From the NCBI GenBank assembly GCA_946803715.1, contig CAMPET010000044.1, forward strand, positions 258,134 to 322,133: 64,000 nucleotides of DNA. Direction: 5' to 3'. The position numbers were made by a program, and so were the translations under genes. Within the stretch, counting starts at the first letter, position 1; each line of letters starts with the position of its first letter. The notes beneath the pieces are model-generated. The model saw only the letters and a program-made list of their open reading frames with translations, was not told the origin of the DNA and did not search any database. Source of the stretch: Beroe ovata (taxonomy: Eukaryota > Ctenophora > Nuda > Beroida > Beroidae). Positions 36,641 through 48,437 of this stretch are shown here, piece after piece.

Positions 36641-37201
36641 ATGCAAATGATTGTGTGACCGCGCGCGGCTTTAATCTGTGATATAATCGATGATGGATCA
36701 CAGATCATGTCGCTTACATTATATTCGAAGATATCCTGTTTTGGGCCTTATGATGCGATAATCATACAATACAATTTTGATACGTATTACATGTCAAGAT
36801 TCTCTGGTGNGCCCCCCCCGGAAAAAATGTCTGGCTACGTGCCTGCGAACAAGGTAGCAAATCAAACGCAGTGCTCGCCCTCACTGCGTTCGGGCATTAT
36901 CGCACTTATCCCTCACGCCAGAAGGTTTTATTTGATTATAATCTCACACTCACATCAACCAGTCGTCTGACACGGGCCTCTTAATTTCTCGGTCCCCTGC
37001 AAGTTCTCAGTTGGATGTTTCTTGGTGGACGGTGGTATTCTCAATTCTGGCTAAACATAGTATAATGTGGAAAAATTGACATCAAGTACGTACGTGACGC
37101 GCGCGCATGGAGTGCCTAAATTTGCGGCGCGGCTTGTTACAAGTCACGAAAAACATCTCCTCATTATATGATTGTGTGACTGCGCGCGGCTTTAATCTGT
37201 A

Positions 37202-37299
37202 TTGTAGGATTTTACCCTACCGTCGGTGCACGCGATTTTCAATCCGCCCCTTGCCAGGGATAAAAATCCCGCCAGCAAGGGTAGGGTGAAATCCTACAA
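37202..37299. mobile_element. TTGTAGG-family MITE, haplotype copy 2
   Basis: Nearly perfect 98-bp palindrome-ended element, ttgtaggattttaccctacc to ggtagggtgaaatcctacaa. Direct 9-bp duplication taatctgta at 37193-37201 and 37300-37308. In copy 1 (about 36670-36690) this site is uninterrupted. Confidence 0.88.
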
Positions 37300-37503
37300 T
37301 AATCTGTAATAATCGATGATGGATCACAGATCATGTCGCTTACATTATATTCGAGGATATCCTGTTTTGGGCCTAATGATGCGATAATCATACAATACAA
37401 TAATGCAATAGGTATACCAATACCATATATTTCCTGTCACTGGCAGACCTCGTGAAGAGGCATATTTTTTATTTTGATACGTATTACATGTCAAGATTCT
37501 CTG

Positions 37504-39749
37504 GTGATATGACCGGCCGGCGGCCATATCTGATCTCGATCCGACTTACACACAGGGAGTAGAGACATTGATCATCGGGTTGATCACCATCAACAATCAA
37601 GACTGAGGATAAACGAAACGAAACATAAACATGCGCAACTTTTGATCACACGTGCCGTTCTCTACACGTGCAATAAAACCTGATATTTCAGGAACTCAGT
37701 CAACGTCTGACTTGACATCAGTCACTTCACACTCCGAAAGTGAGAATGACTGACTTGGGAATCATAGGTGCTATCACGGAATAAGAGTGAAGATTGAAGA
37801 TAATCTGGACCATTGCATCACTCATTTGTCAGCGTCATGCTAACTGTTTAAGTGTTTAATTTAGTAACCAAATAGCACGACATTGACCGAAGCAGTTGTT
37901 ACTATCCTACTAACACCAAAAGCAGAGACATGATTCAGTGTAAATACCTAAATTATATACACTGTGAGAAGACACAAGTTGTAATTTTATATTTGAAGAA
38001 TTTAGCCCGATACCTTCATTGGAGTCGGATATTTGGGAACGACATAACATTTTGATTTCTAAGCGATATAATTTTTGCAACTCTAGGTCATTTTATGGTG
38101 TAGATTAAGCTCTAATTCTTCGTTTTGTTGTCAAATTTACCTTAGTATTGATACCGGTTTTGTTTAATATTGATTTCGATTATCTGTGATTTTACATTCT
38201 GTTTCATACAATTTGCGTTTATCGTTTGTATAAGGTAGGTACTGTTTCTATGACATGTTACCCCGGATTAAACTCAAGTTGTCAGATGTTATTAATTATT
38301 TGACAATTGACTAACACAGCACTGGCTGTAGTATTTGAGATAACTGGAAGCGCGCGCCTTGTTCCATAAACAGATGCTATACTAAACTAGCTAGGTCACG
38401 CGCACACTTACTACTTACGCGCGTTCAGAATCAACTTTTCATGACAAAATGTCGTTCGGCGAAGACCCTTCTTCGCGCGTGCGGTCGCAACCTAAGATCG
38501 CGATACGAGACAGCTCCGAGGAAGTCCAGAGATTTCTCCCATTAATTTCCAATGCATAGAGATTCAGTACCAGAACACTTTTTGGGGAGAGGCTGTGATA
38601 TTAGCCAGTCAGNGTGATATGACCGGCCGGCGGCCATATCTGATCTCGATCCGACTTACATACAGGGAGTAGAGACATTGATCATCCGGTTGATCACCAT
38701 CAACAATCAAGACTGAGGATAAACGAAACGAAACATAAACATGCGCAACTTTTGATCACACGTGCCGTTCTCTACACGTGCAATAAAACCTGATATTTCA
38801 GGAACTCAGTCAACGTCTGACTTGACATCAGTCACTTCACACTCCGAAAGTGAGAATGACTGACTTGGGAATCATAGGTGCTATCACGGAATAAGAGTGA
38901 AGATTGAAGATAATCTGGACCATTGCATCACTCATTTGTCAGCGTCATGCTAACTGTTTAAGTGTTTAATTTAGTAACCAAATAGCACGACATTGACCGA
39001 AGCAGTTGTTACTATCCTACTAACACCAAAAGCAGAGACATGATTCAGTGTAAATACCTAAATTATATACACTGTGAGAAGACACAAGTTGTAATTTTAT
39101 ATTTGAAGAATTTAGCCCGATACCTTTATTGGAGTCGGATATTTGGGAACGACATTACATTTTGATTTCTAAGAGATATAATTTATGCAACTCTAGGTTA
39201 TTTTATGGTGTAGATTAAGCTCTAATTCTTCATCTTGTTGCCAAATCTACCTTAGTATTGATACCGGTTTTGTTCAATATTGATTTCGATTATCTGTGAT
39301 TTTACATTCTGTTTCATACAATTTGCGTTTATCCTTCGTATCAGGTAGGCACTGTTTTTATGTCATGTTACCCCGAATCAAACTCAAGTTGTCAGATGTT
39401 ATTACTTATTTGACAATTGACAAACACAGCACTTGGTTACAGTATTTGAGATAACTGCCAACCAGTTAATGAGATCTGGAAGCGCGCTTCTTGTTCCATA
39501 AACCAATGCGCGCTAGCTATACTAAACTAGCTAGGTCGCGCGCGCACTTACTACTTACACGCGTTCAAAATCAACTTTTTATGACAAAATGTCATTCGGC
39601 GAAGACCCTTCTTCGCGCGTGCGGTCGCAACTTACGATCGTGGTACGAGACAGGTCCAGAGATTTCTCCCATTAATTTCCAGTGCATAGAGAGTCAGTAC
39701 CATAGGAAGACACACTTTTGGGGGAAAGGCTGTGATATTAGCCAGTCAG
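37504..39749. repeat. 1.1-kb direct duplication around a single N
   Basis: 37504-38612 and 38614-39749 are near-identical copies (both begin gtgatatgaccggccggcgg and end ttagccagtcag), separated by exactly one N at 38613. Identity is very high in the first half and lower in the second, where small indels appear. No gene recognised. Probably unmerged haplotypes. Confidence 0.85.
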
Positions 39750-39887
39750 AAAAACTTAATACAGGCAAACACAAATACAAATGATTCCTTTCGGTCGATA
39801 AAACAAAGTTCTCACATAATGGTGTTAATTCATATCACAATTTTTGTAGAAAGCTAATGAGTAAAAAATCTTTAAAATGTTTCACAA

Positions 39888-42800
39888 TTAACCCAAGAAA
39901 TTCCTTATATCTCTGATTCCTTTCTGTTTGTTGGATTCGACACACTTATTCACAGCAAGTCTAGTGAGAAGCTTCTTCGTTTCTTTTTTGTGGCATATCG
40001 TACACAAAGTTCTGCAGATAAAACTTGAGACTATAGATAGAAATATGGGAGAAAACAATCGATTGAACGGAAAGGAATGTGGATCATTCGAATCATACCA
40101 TGAATGAATGGTTTCGAATCATAATAAATGATTAGAATAACGAATCTCTAATACCAATGTCTCGGTATTCATTGTGTGGACCTAACCTGTAATTCTGTAT
40201 GTCACATTCACCACCACCTTCAGCTACAGGAATGATATGATCAGCTTGCCAGAGTAAACCCTGCTGTGGGTTCACTGCGATGTTCTGTTTCTGTTTATCT
40301 GAGATGTTCATGGCTCGTTGTTGATTGTTCATGCAAGTGTTATTCTAAAATCTATCAATGTTTTTAATAGGAGGAGGGGGACTTATTCACCTGAAAGGTC
40401 CTTGAAATGTGAAGAGTTTAGCATTTGCACCCTGGATTGTGATTTTTCACAAAGTTTCAACTGTCTCAAGAAGCACTCAGTGTCAAAGCCACACAGCTGG
40501 CACACACCCAATTCCAGATCAAATAAGGTCGTCCTAACACAGCGAGAGTTAGCTTTTATCCCATAACTCGAGGAGCAGTCTAGCGAACAAAACCTGCCTT
40601 GGAATGGCAGCTTGCATAGAGCACGGTTAGCAAGGTTGTTCAATCTCGCTTCCCGGGTGGTATCGGCACCAGTCAGGATGGTAATATTCCCTGGTAACCC
40701 TGTTACCACTCTCTCACATTTCATGCACAGTGGAACTCCTTGTCTCGAAAAAGCTTGGTTGATTTCCGACTGCACTGCCCCGACTTTGATTGTCCTGGCA
40801 AGCACAACCACTCTGCCACAACTCACAACATCGCGTGGTTGTACGCCTCGTGTATGCCTAGTGGTCGACTCGACCCTAGCCTCGTACAGCCTCACAACCT
40901 CCTCATTGACATCGCTCAGTATCTTGTTGTACAGCTTACTCTGGGTGGTCCTACTGATACTAGTCCAGTGCCGGACAAATCTCTGTGCAGATGTGAGTAG
41001 GACGGGGTTGTCGGCCAGTAGGGCAGGGAGTGCAGTGGTGTCAAGAACGTCACTGAGGTGACAGTTTACCTCCAGATATTCTCCTGAAATGAGGAGTCAT
41101 TGAGCTTGTGATAAGAGTCTGTTTGGTATGTTAAGCAAAAGAAGATATGCTCGTTTGATCTATGCAAGGAAACCAAACTTAAAGTTTAAACTATAAGTAT
41201 CTGGGGATTGGGAAAGAAAATATAACTATTGACAGGTTTGAAAGATTGAGATTTGAGAATACAACCACCTGAATAATCGTAGAAGTAGATCCGATCGGTA
41301 AACGCACTCACAGAGAAGAGAAGGGAGTTGATGGGCCGGTCTGTGATGAGATCCGTATCGGAGTCACCTCCAGGATCATGTGATGATGAGACATCAGATC
41401 CATGTGATGTGATGTCGTCATGTGATTCACTTATCTCAGGGGAGGTAAGGGAAAGTGATGGCGACTCTATCCCAGGTTCCGATGAGACACTATGAAGGGA
41501 TTGAGGATTCTGTTTAACACCAGATGTAGACGGTTCTCTTTGAAACGACTCTTTGTTGAGCAAATTGTTCACGTCGGGAATACAACTTCTTGATTTCCTG
41601 GTGCATACTCTCTTACTACATTTCCCTCTCTGTTCTTCGTCTGAAGACACAATCACTACGTCACTTGCAGAATTATCGAAATATTTGCTCGTTTTCTTGG
41701 ATCCAGCTTCCCTCCCATCTTTCTTTGGTTCCTTTCCTCTCCCCTCTTTACGTCGTCTCTTACTCTGCATCTCCAGCTTAGCTATCTGTATTCTGTCAGT
41801 CCTCTCTTGAGCCTGGCTCAGGACGGCCATCACTTGTGAGGAGCTTGTTCTGGGCTTGCGAATTCGGGGATCTGTGAAATCATCATCGACAGACAGATTA
41901 AGGAGAGATGTTAGAGTTGTCTGCCCCGGAGTGAAGTTCAGAGGCTTCTGCTTGCCTGGGGATGCCTGAGAGGAGAAGATGTGAAATTGATAATGTTTAG
42001 GGAATATCATATGTGTTCCAAAAATGCAATTCTACATTCAGCCAATATAATGAGTCTTCGAAAATAATAACGTGCTATTCCGGTTTATAGTTGGTCTAAA
42101 GGAACTTCTCTGTGAAACCACCTGCACACCGCGAAATAACCTTTGATTTCTTGTCACATCCCCTCTTCTTAGAGGGTGTGGTATGACCTCTCGTACAGCA
42201 AGCGAGAATATGTTTCAAATCTTCGTCTCCAGTCTCCGCTGTCTTCATGTCTCCGCCTTTACCCTCTATCGTCTTTCCGATTACATCCACCTGCATTAAG
42301 ACAGCGAAATAGCTACAGACTGGGGGGAAAACTGCAAGAGAGTGATAAGTTCTCTTATCTGAGCATTATACCTTCTTATTCAGCTTGCTCCACATGATTT
42401 CGTCGATAGTTCCTATTCCAATAAGATAGTAGATGTTAACTGCATTCTCTTGAGATATCCTGATATCAATGATTACGTAATTACTCATTTTTCCTCCTAT
42501 AAGAATCGTTTCACTCCTAACGAAATTACTACTTTGCGAACTAAATAATCGTTATTCTTTACCACCTGTTTACTACCTGTGAACTCTATCCTCAGCCTGG
42601 TATAGCACACCTGGTGTCCAATGGAGCTCACAGAACACCACGACTGAGGCGGCAGTGAGGGTGAGACCAACACCTGCCGCTTGAATACCTGTCCAAAACA
42701 CAATAATCAACAATGTGACCAGTTTTCTCCAAGTACGACAAAAAGAGGAGTAATCATGACAACTCACTTCCTCCCTCACTCCCCCTGACAGCCCACTCCC

Positions 42801-45800
42801 TCCCTCACTCCCCCTGACAGCCCACTCCTCATTCCCCCTCCCCTTACTCAGTAAAGCCACAGTGCACGTCTCATCTCTCTGGAATTTCGAGACCAGCTCC
42901 TGTCTCATGACCGATGATACACTCCCGTCTATGCGGATGTAGGACGTCTTGCTTGAGACGAGTTCTCGTTCTATCTCGTCCAACATAGCGAGATGATGGG
43001 CGAAAACGAGGAATTTGGAGTCCTGCTTCAGCATTTCCTTGATATATCCAACACATGCTGCTATCTTGGCAATACCTGACATGGAGAGGGTCGCAGTGTG
43101 AGAGAAGGATGGAACCTGATCATGATGGAGAATGACCCATCATGGTCAGTTTGGAGATGACGTCACTCTGACACGTTAATATGTGGATCGAAGTTGTTAC
43201 CTATATTATAATACTCTCGGGTATAATATCCGCTAAATATGATTAGCAACACCAGGATCAGTGGTCTCTGGTCTAAGGGTGACATGACAGTGAAATTGAT
43301 TGAGTCCACACGATTCGCGGACACCCATTGGGCTGATATAACATTCTTACCATATATGCCAAATATTTGGAATGGTAAAGAAACTTTTTGCTGTTTTAAT
43401 ACGACTTTTTACGACTGAGTCTACTTTTGGTGGCAAATCTAAAGTCATATAATATGTTTCCGTTATATCGACACAGATGATCTCACCTGTTTCCTTGTAA
43501 AGCTCCATCATACAGCTGTTTAACTGGAACTCATTTCCACTATCTCTCAATTTTAACTCTTCCAACTTCAATTTCACTTTCTCAACCTGCGGGTGCCTTT
43601 TTTCTATACAAATTTCCCATAATTGTAGAATCTAAACAACTAAGCCACACCAAGAATTCGTTAACTTGAACTTGGCAGCTCGGACAAATAACAGTACCTG
43701 CTTCATTGCCGCTGCCGGGATTTCGAATGATATTTTCTGTCGAGTTTTGGGCGGAAGCTGGGACAGCACGTCCCTCTTCAGTCGTCGTATCATGATGTTT
43801 TGTGTCAGTCGGGTGTGAAGCTCGTCTAGATTGGACGCTCCGGTGACCACAAAACGCTTGAGAGAGCGGTTGAAGTGACCTGTGGTTGTTTTTGTAAACT
43901 GTGGTTGTTTTTGTAAACTGAGGTTGTTTTTGTAAACTGTGGTTGTTTATGTAAACTTTAGTTGTTTTTGTAAACTGAGGTTGTTTTTGTAAACTGTGGT
44001 TGTTTTTGTAAACTGTAGTTGTTTTTGGGAGCTGGGGTAGCGACGTGTGAACTATGGTTGTGACGCTTGACATGTAGTTGTGACGTGTGACCTATCACCT
44101 AGGATTGTTTCTGTGATACGGTGATTGCGATTGGGGAAAGTTTAAAATCCATAAGTTGCAGTTTAACAGAGATCTTAAACTTCAAAGTTTTATGGTTTTA
44201 TCAAAGCTAGTGTGAGAGAAAAGACAAATTTTACCTTGACAGTACCTCGCACAAAATTCAGTGTAGGTGCCAAATGTTGTCGGTTTGATACTGTTTATCA
44301 GGTTGTACAACTGAAACAATCATGACGTATAGTTTGCAAGGGTTTTGTAGTAAGAATTAATGTGTCAATGAGAGTCAGTGTCCTTATCAATTATTTCCCT
44401 TTGCAAGATATAGTAGTTGATGCTAGACAAGAACAAGTCGTGTACAAAGAAAATGCATTCACATTGAAACACAGGTACAGATTCACACAGACAAAGACAC
44501 ACACACACACACANGTTGCAGTTTAACAGAGATCTTAAACTTCAAAGTTTTATGGTTCTATCAAAGCTAGTGTGAGAGAAAAGACAAATTTTACCTTGAC
44601 AGTACCTCGCACAGAATTCGGTGTAGGTACCAAAGGTTGCCGGCTTAATACTGTTGATCAGGTTGTACAACTGAAACAATAATGACGTATAGTTTGCAAG
44701 GGTTTTGTAGTAAGAATTAATGTGTCGATGAGAGTCAGTGTCCTTATCAATTATTTCCCTTTGCAAGATATAGTAGTTGATGCTAGACAACAACAAGTCG
44801 TGTACAAAGAAAATGCATTCACATTGAAACAAAGGTACAGATTCACACACACAGACACACAGACACACACAGACACACAGACACTGACACACACACACNG
44901 ACACACACTCACACACACACAAACACACACACAGTACACACACACACACACACGAACCTCCTCAGGGCGGGCAAGGGCTGGGGTTCCAGTCAGGAGAACT
45001 CTTCTCTTGGCTTTGCTGAGCAATTGTACTACGTGCTTAGTCCTGTGACTTTTCCAATTCTGAGAATGTATCTTAGTCAAATTAGGCACATTTCATTCTA
45101 CATCTTGGTCATTACCTAGCAGTTACAAGTTCCAATGAGAGTTATTTTTGCAAGAATACGAGTTATTTGGTTAAAGACTAGTAATTCGTCGTTCGTACTG
45201 TAATGCGCGTACCGACATAGTTTTAAGTTTTTCACGCTCAATACACATAGTCGAAAAAACCATTGTAAGTGGGAAATGTACTCTAATCTGTGCGCAGCTG
45301 TACCTACCTTCAAATAGTGAGCCTCGTCACATACTATCACGTTGAACGAGATGTCTAAATTCTGTAGAAGATCGAAGAATCTTTTCTGTTGGAACAATCC
45401 GTACGAAACTATCGATATCTTACTACCGCTTAAATTCCTACGATTTGGTTAAATAATTGGGTGACACGATGGTTTCATAATCACGCAATAAAATCAAAAA
45501 ATGATTGATTAATATGAGAGAATTCAAGAATTGCACTTCGATGATATTCATTATTCATAGTCATACACATCATGGAATATAGTCATCACTTCAAACTTTC
45601 GTCTACCACCCACTTTTTTTAATTCAACCGGCTCTATTATTTGTTTTCTGTTCTATGAGGCTATGTCGGATAGTTTCTCAATGGAATTCTATTGGAATGG
45701 GTTGGGTAGGCTTCGAGTATTGCACTTATTCGTTTCACAGACGAACATGGTGTTTTGTTTTTCTGTTTCGTGAGAAAAATGTACTGTATTTTCAGCCTCA

Positions 45801-48367
45801 CTGTATCCAAGTTAAGTAAATTATTGCATCAATTTGAGTGGATTTTTACGCTGTTAATTACTCAATTAAGTCCAATTAGCAACTTACGGTACATCCTCTG
45901 CACATCTGACAAGGTGAATCTGATTTGGAGTTAGGTGTGGCAACCACTTCTGCACTTCTTCAAGCCATGTGTATTTGAGACTGGAGGGAACTACCACCAA
46001 CATTGGCCACTCAGTCGAGTACAGCGAACTGATACCTTAGAAGAGTAGAGGAGTCAAGATGAAAGGTGTCAGTATTAGAGGTGTCAGTGAGGTGTCAACT
46101 GTCAAAGAGGAAGCCGGAAGGTCAAGCCCCTTCTGGAATTTGACTCACTCACTCCTGCAAAGCTGCAAGGTCGTATTGAATATGAGATTATGACGGCATG
46201 TAAGAAGAAGCTGTCTCGATATGAGAGGAGTCATTATTTGAACGGCGTGGGGACTGGGGAGGTGTCGGCACCTGTTTGTGGTGATTAGAGATAACCGAGT
46301 AGGCGATGATGTGAGGGGCATTGGACAGAGGGTAGAGTCGATCATAGCAGAAAGTGGTGTGGAGAGAAAGAAGTTTATGTTCGTTGTCCGCAGAAAAATG
46401 CCTTCCAGGGGGCAAGAATTGCTCCGAGGATAAATGTTACAAGGACGTGCTAGCCGTAGATAATTAGCATATGATCCTTAGGGTGCAGAGCGAAGATTTG
46501 ACTCACCGATTGTTGGAAAATCAGCGGTTTGAATTCCAAATCAGAAAGTATGCTTATTCATATTTCTAGTTCACGATGCCTTGGAAGGGAAATGGTTGCA
46601 CATGAATGTGAACGTGAATGATAAGAAATGAAAGAGATGGAGCACACTATGTAGTATGTATGATACTGCATGCACGGGCTGATTAATTATGTATGATTCC
46701 TCCGTGCATCATTCATTTGTATTACCCCCTTTGTGGATATAAACTGATAGAAACCGTACTTCTCCATTCTCCGCTACCATTGCAGACATACACACAGTTA
46801 CACACAGTTGAATATCTTGACTCTGCTAATCTCGACTCGGATACCATTGTAGATTTGCCAAGCATTTGAGTAACTTATGGGGATCTCCATCCAGTAGGTA
46901 TCCACTCACTTAAACTCGAATACAACTTGCTCCTATTCTAACCATTATGATCTCACGTAAGGCATGGCAAACTACGCTAACGACACGATGTACCGAATCA
47001 CTGATCCGGCTGACAGAGCAGCCCTCACAGTCTACTGCTGGGGACTGAGCATCATCTCGCTATTCGGTAACATCCTAGTCATGGTAGCATCTATCAAGTA
47101 TCGTGCTATCAAACTGGACAAAGTGTCTATCATACTGATCAGGAATATTGCACTGGCGGACACTCTATACGCATCTCTTGTCATGGCTCCTTGTGGCATA
47201 TCCCTGATAACCGAATCTTGGCCATTCGGGGATTTTCTCTGTGAGGTGTCCACATATTTGCAGTACTTCCTAGCATTGGCTGATATCAACATGATCTGCG
47301 CTCTTAACACTGCCAAGCTGACAAGCCTGATCTTCCCATTCAGAGCGCGACTCAGGTCAAGCAATGCAGGGTACATCATCGCATGCTCTATGTGGCTATT
47401 CTCCAACTGTTTCCCAGTTATGAATGTGGCATTTGGTCGTGTGCCAAGTTTTGACTACAGGTCGTATCGGTGTGCGTATCCACACACTGACGACGTCTGG
47501 CAGTGGCTTGATCCTGTTAACAGTGCACTATTTCTCGTGTTCCCTAATGTGGTCATCCTGGTCAGCACTATAATTCTACTAGTGTATGCCAACAAGATGT
47601 CCACTGGGGTCCACAAGCAGGCTATCATAACAATGCTTGTCGTGTCCATGGTGTTTGTTGTGTCATATCTGCCTGTGGGGTCGTACATTGTAGCCGAGAG
47701 TTGGATCATGGAGGCATCAGGGGCATTGGAGGGGGATTCCCTCTTTGTTACTACCTACAGAGTCGGGCTATTCCTCAAGTTCATCAATAACAGTGCCAAT
47801 GTTATTATCTACTACCTCACAGTAAACAGCTTCAAGACGTTTGTCAATGAGAAGCTATTCCGACAGGGGGATGCAAAGAAGAATAGCCTGGCTGTTTCCC
47901 TCCGAGGAAAGAATACAACCCGGCGACAGGACGAACCCACGAGGGAACAGAAAAAGGAGCTAGAAACTAACGATGATTCTGCAAGATTGATGAAAGGTGA
48001 GAATTGAAACTAACCTATAGCTTGGATTGTTTTTCCGAGGCCCATTTCATCTGCAAGGAGGCAACACCCATCCTTCCGAGCCCCGAACAAGACACCCTCC
48101 CGCTGGAAGGGAAGGAGAGACTGGCGGAGTACGGCAGGAAGCCGGTTCAGTACTTGCTCCTCATCCTGGAGGATCGTATGATAGACATTCAGGAGTTGGA
48201 ACATCATTTGTCAATAATTATGAATAATATTCGGATACAGCCATACTTGGTTCTATTTAAAATGTATAACACATAAATGCGTTGAATTGAACCCTTCAAA
48301 CCTCATATCGTTGAGCAGCCCGTACTAGGTCATTATCATCAAATTCATCGAATTCTTCATCACTCAT
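39888..48367 (-). CDS. ZRANB3: ZRANB3-type fork-remodelling translocase with HNH nuclease
   Basis: Sixteen exons from [14 protein letters not shown] (48302-48367) to 39888-40011; 3,168 nt, 1,055 aa (human 1,079). ZRANB3 is an annealing helicase and structure-specific endonuclease recruited to stalled forks by PCNA. SNF2 motifs: [13 protein letters not shown] (exon 48015-48165), DEAHYLK (45308-45437), [13 protein letters not shown] (44958-45059), LVFAHH and RIDGSVSS (42848-43075), [11 protein letters not shown] (42577-42688/42372-42459). The substrate-recognition part (40391-41083) shows GRFCSLDC and GVCQLC; the HNH is [19 protein letters not shown] plus [10 protein letters not shown]. The RanBP2-type zinc finger of the human protein is not found in exon 41269-41955. 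PCNA-binding candidates are QTTLTSLL and the end RDIRNFLG (human ends in a PCNA-binding RFLVKK). Motif VI has ISQ for IGQ. Intron 2 (46036-48014) hosts GPCR 1. Exon 44595-44670 also exists as 44235-44310; only one can be used. Confidence 0.93.
43882..44033. repeat. 19-bp minisatellite abutting a ZRANB3 splice acceptor
   Basis: Seven to eight copies of gtggttgtttttgtaaact. On the ZRANB3 strand each unit ends acaaccacag, and the last one supplies the acceptor of exon 43698-43879. Confidence 0.92.
44155..44890. repeat. 0.36-kb direct duplication of a ZRANB3 exon around a single N
   Basis: 44155-44513 and 44515-44890 are near-identical and each includes one 76-nt ZRANB3 exon (44235-44310; 44595-44670) plus a trailing CA array. 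They differ at one residue (IKPTTFG or IKPATFG). The N at 44514 joins them. Confidence 0.88.
46738..46743 (+). promoter_or_regulatory. Possible TATA box of GPCR 1
   Basis: tataaa 221 bp before the GPCR 1 start codon, inside ZRANB3 intron 2. A single-motif match only. Confidence 0.25.
46964..48007 (+). CDS. Divergent rhodopsin-class GPCR nested in a ZRANB3 intron
   Basis: Intronless 347-aa seven-helix receptor. TM1 has FGNILVM (Asn1.50), TM2 NIALADTLY (Asp2.50); a Cys before TM3 (FLCEVSTY) can pair with RCAYP in loop 2; TM4 has MWLF (Trp4.50), TM5 VFPNVVIL (Pro5.50), TM6 VSYLPVG (CWxP position). Departures from class A: the DRY position reads NTAKL, and NPxxY reads NSANVIIYY, without the proline. 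The tail is basic and Lys/Glu-rich. NYANDT supplies an N-terminal glycosylation site. Loss of DRY is expected to change G-protein coupling. The whole gene lies on the opposite strand inside ZRANB3 intron 2; its stop codon (48005-48007) is 6 nt short of the ZRANB3 donor, so its 3' UTR must be antisense to ZRANB3 exon 2. A gtgag just before the stop could be a donor, but no following exon is seen. Ligand unknown. Confidence 0.85.
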   Translation: MANYANDTMYRITDPADRAALTVYCWGLSIISLFGNILVMVASIKYRAIKLDKVSIILIRNIALADTLYASLVMAPCGISLITESWPFGDFLCEVSTYLQYFLALADINMICALNTAKLTSLIFPFRARLRSSNAGYIIACSMWLFSNCFPVMNVAFGRVPSFDYRSYRCAYPHTDDVWQWLDPVNSALFLVFPNVVILVSTIILLVYANKMSTGVHKQAIITMLVVSMVFVVSYLPVGSYIVAESWIMEASGALEGDSLFVTTYRVGLFLKFINNSANVIIYYLTVNSFKTFVNEKLFRQGDAKKNSLAVSLRGKNTTRRQDEPTREQKKELETNDDSARLMKGEN

Positions 48368-48379
48368 GTACAAGTCTAG

Positions 48380-48437
48380 ACTTTTTACTGTGAGTATAAT
48401 CTTAGACTAGTCTAAGATTATACTCACAGTAAAAAGT
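48380..48437. repeat. Perfect 58-bp palindrome 5' of ZRANB3
   Basis: Two 29-nt arms with no loop: actttttactgtgagtataa... and its exact complement, centred on gactagtc. It starts 13 bp upstream of the ZRANB3 start codon and so lies in the 5' UTR or promoter. Confidence 0.92.

Larger units (their letters stand above)
36159..37506. repeat. About 0.65-kb direct duplication around a single N
   Basis: Copies 36159-36809 and 36845-37506, either side of the N at 36810, share gcgaacaaggtagcaaatca, tcacgccagaaggt, the ttggtggacggtggtattct block, cgtacgtacgtgacgcgcgc and atgtcgcttacattatattc. Each copy has its own MITE at a different site, the mark of two haplotypes. Confidence 0.8.
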
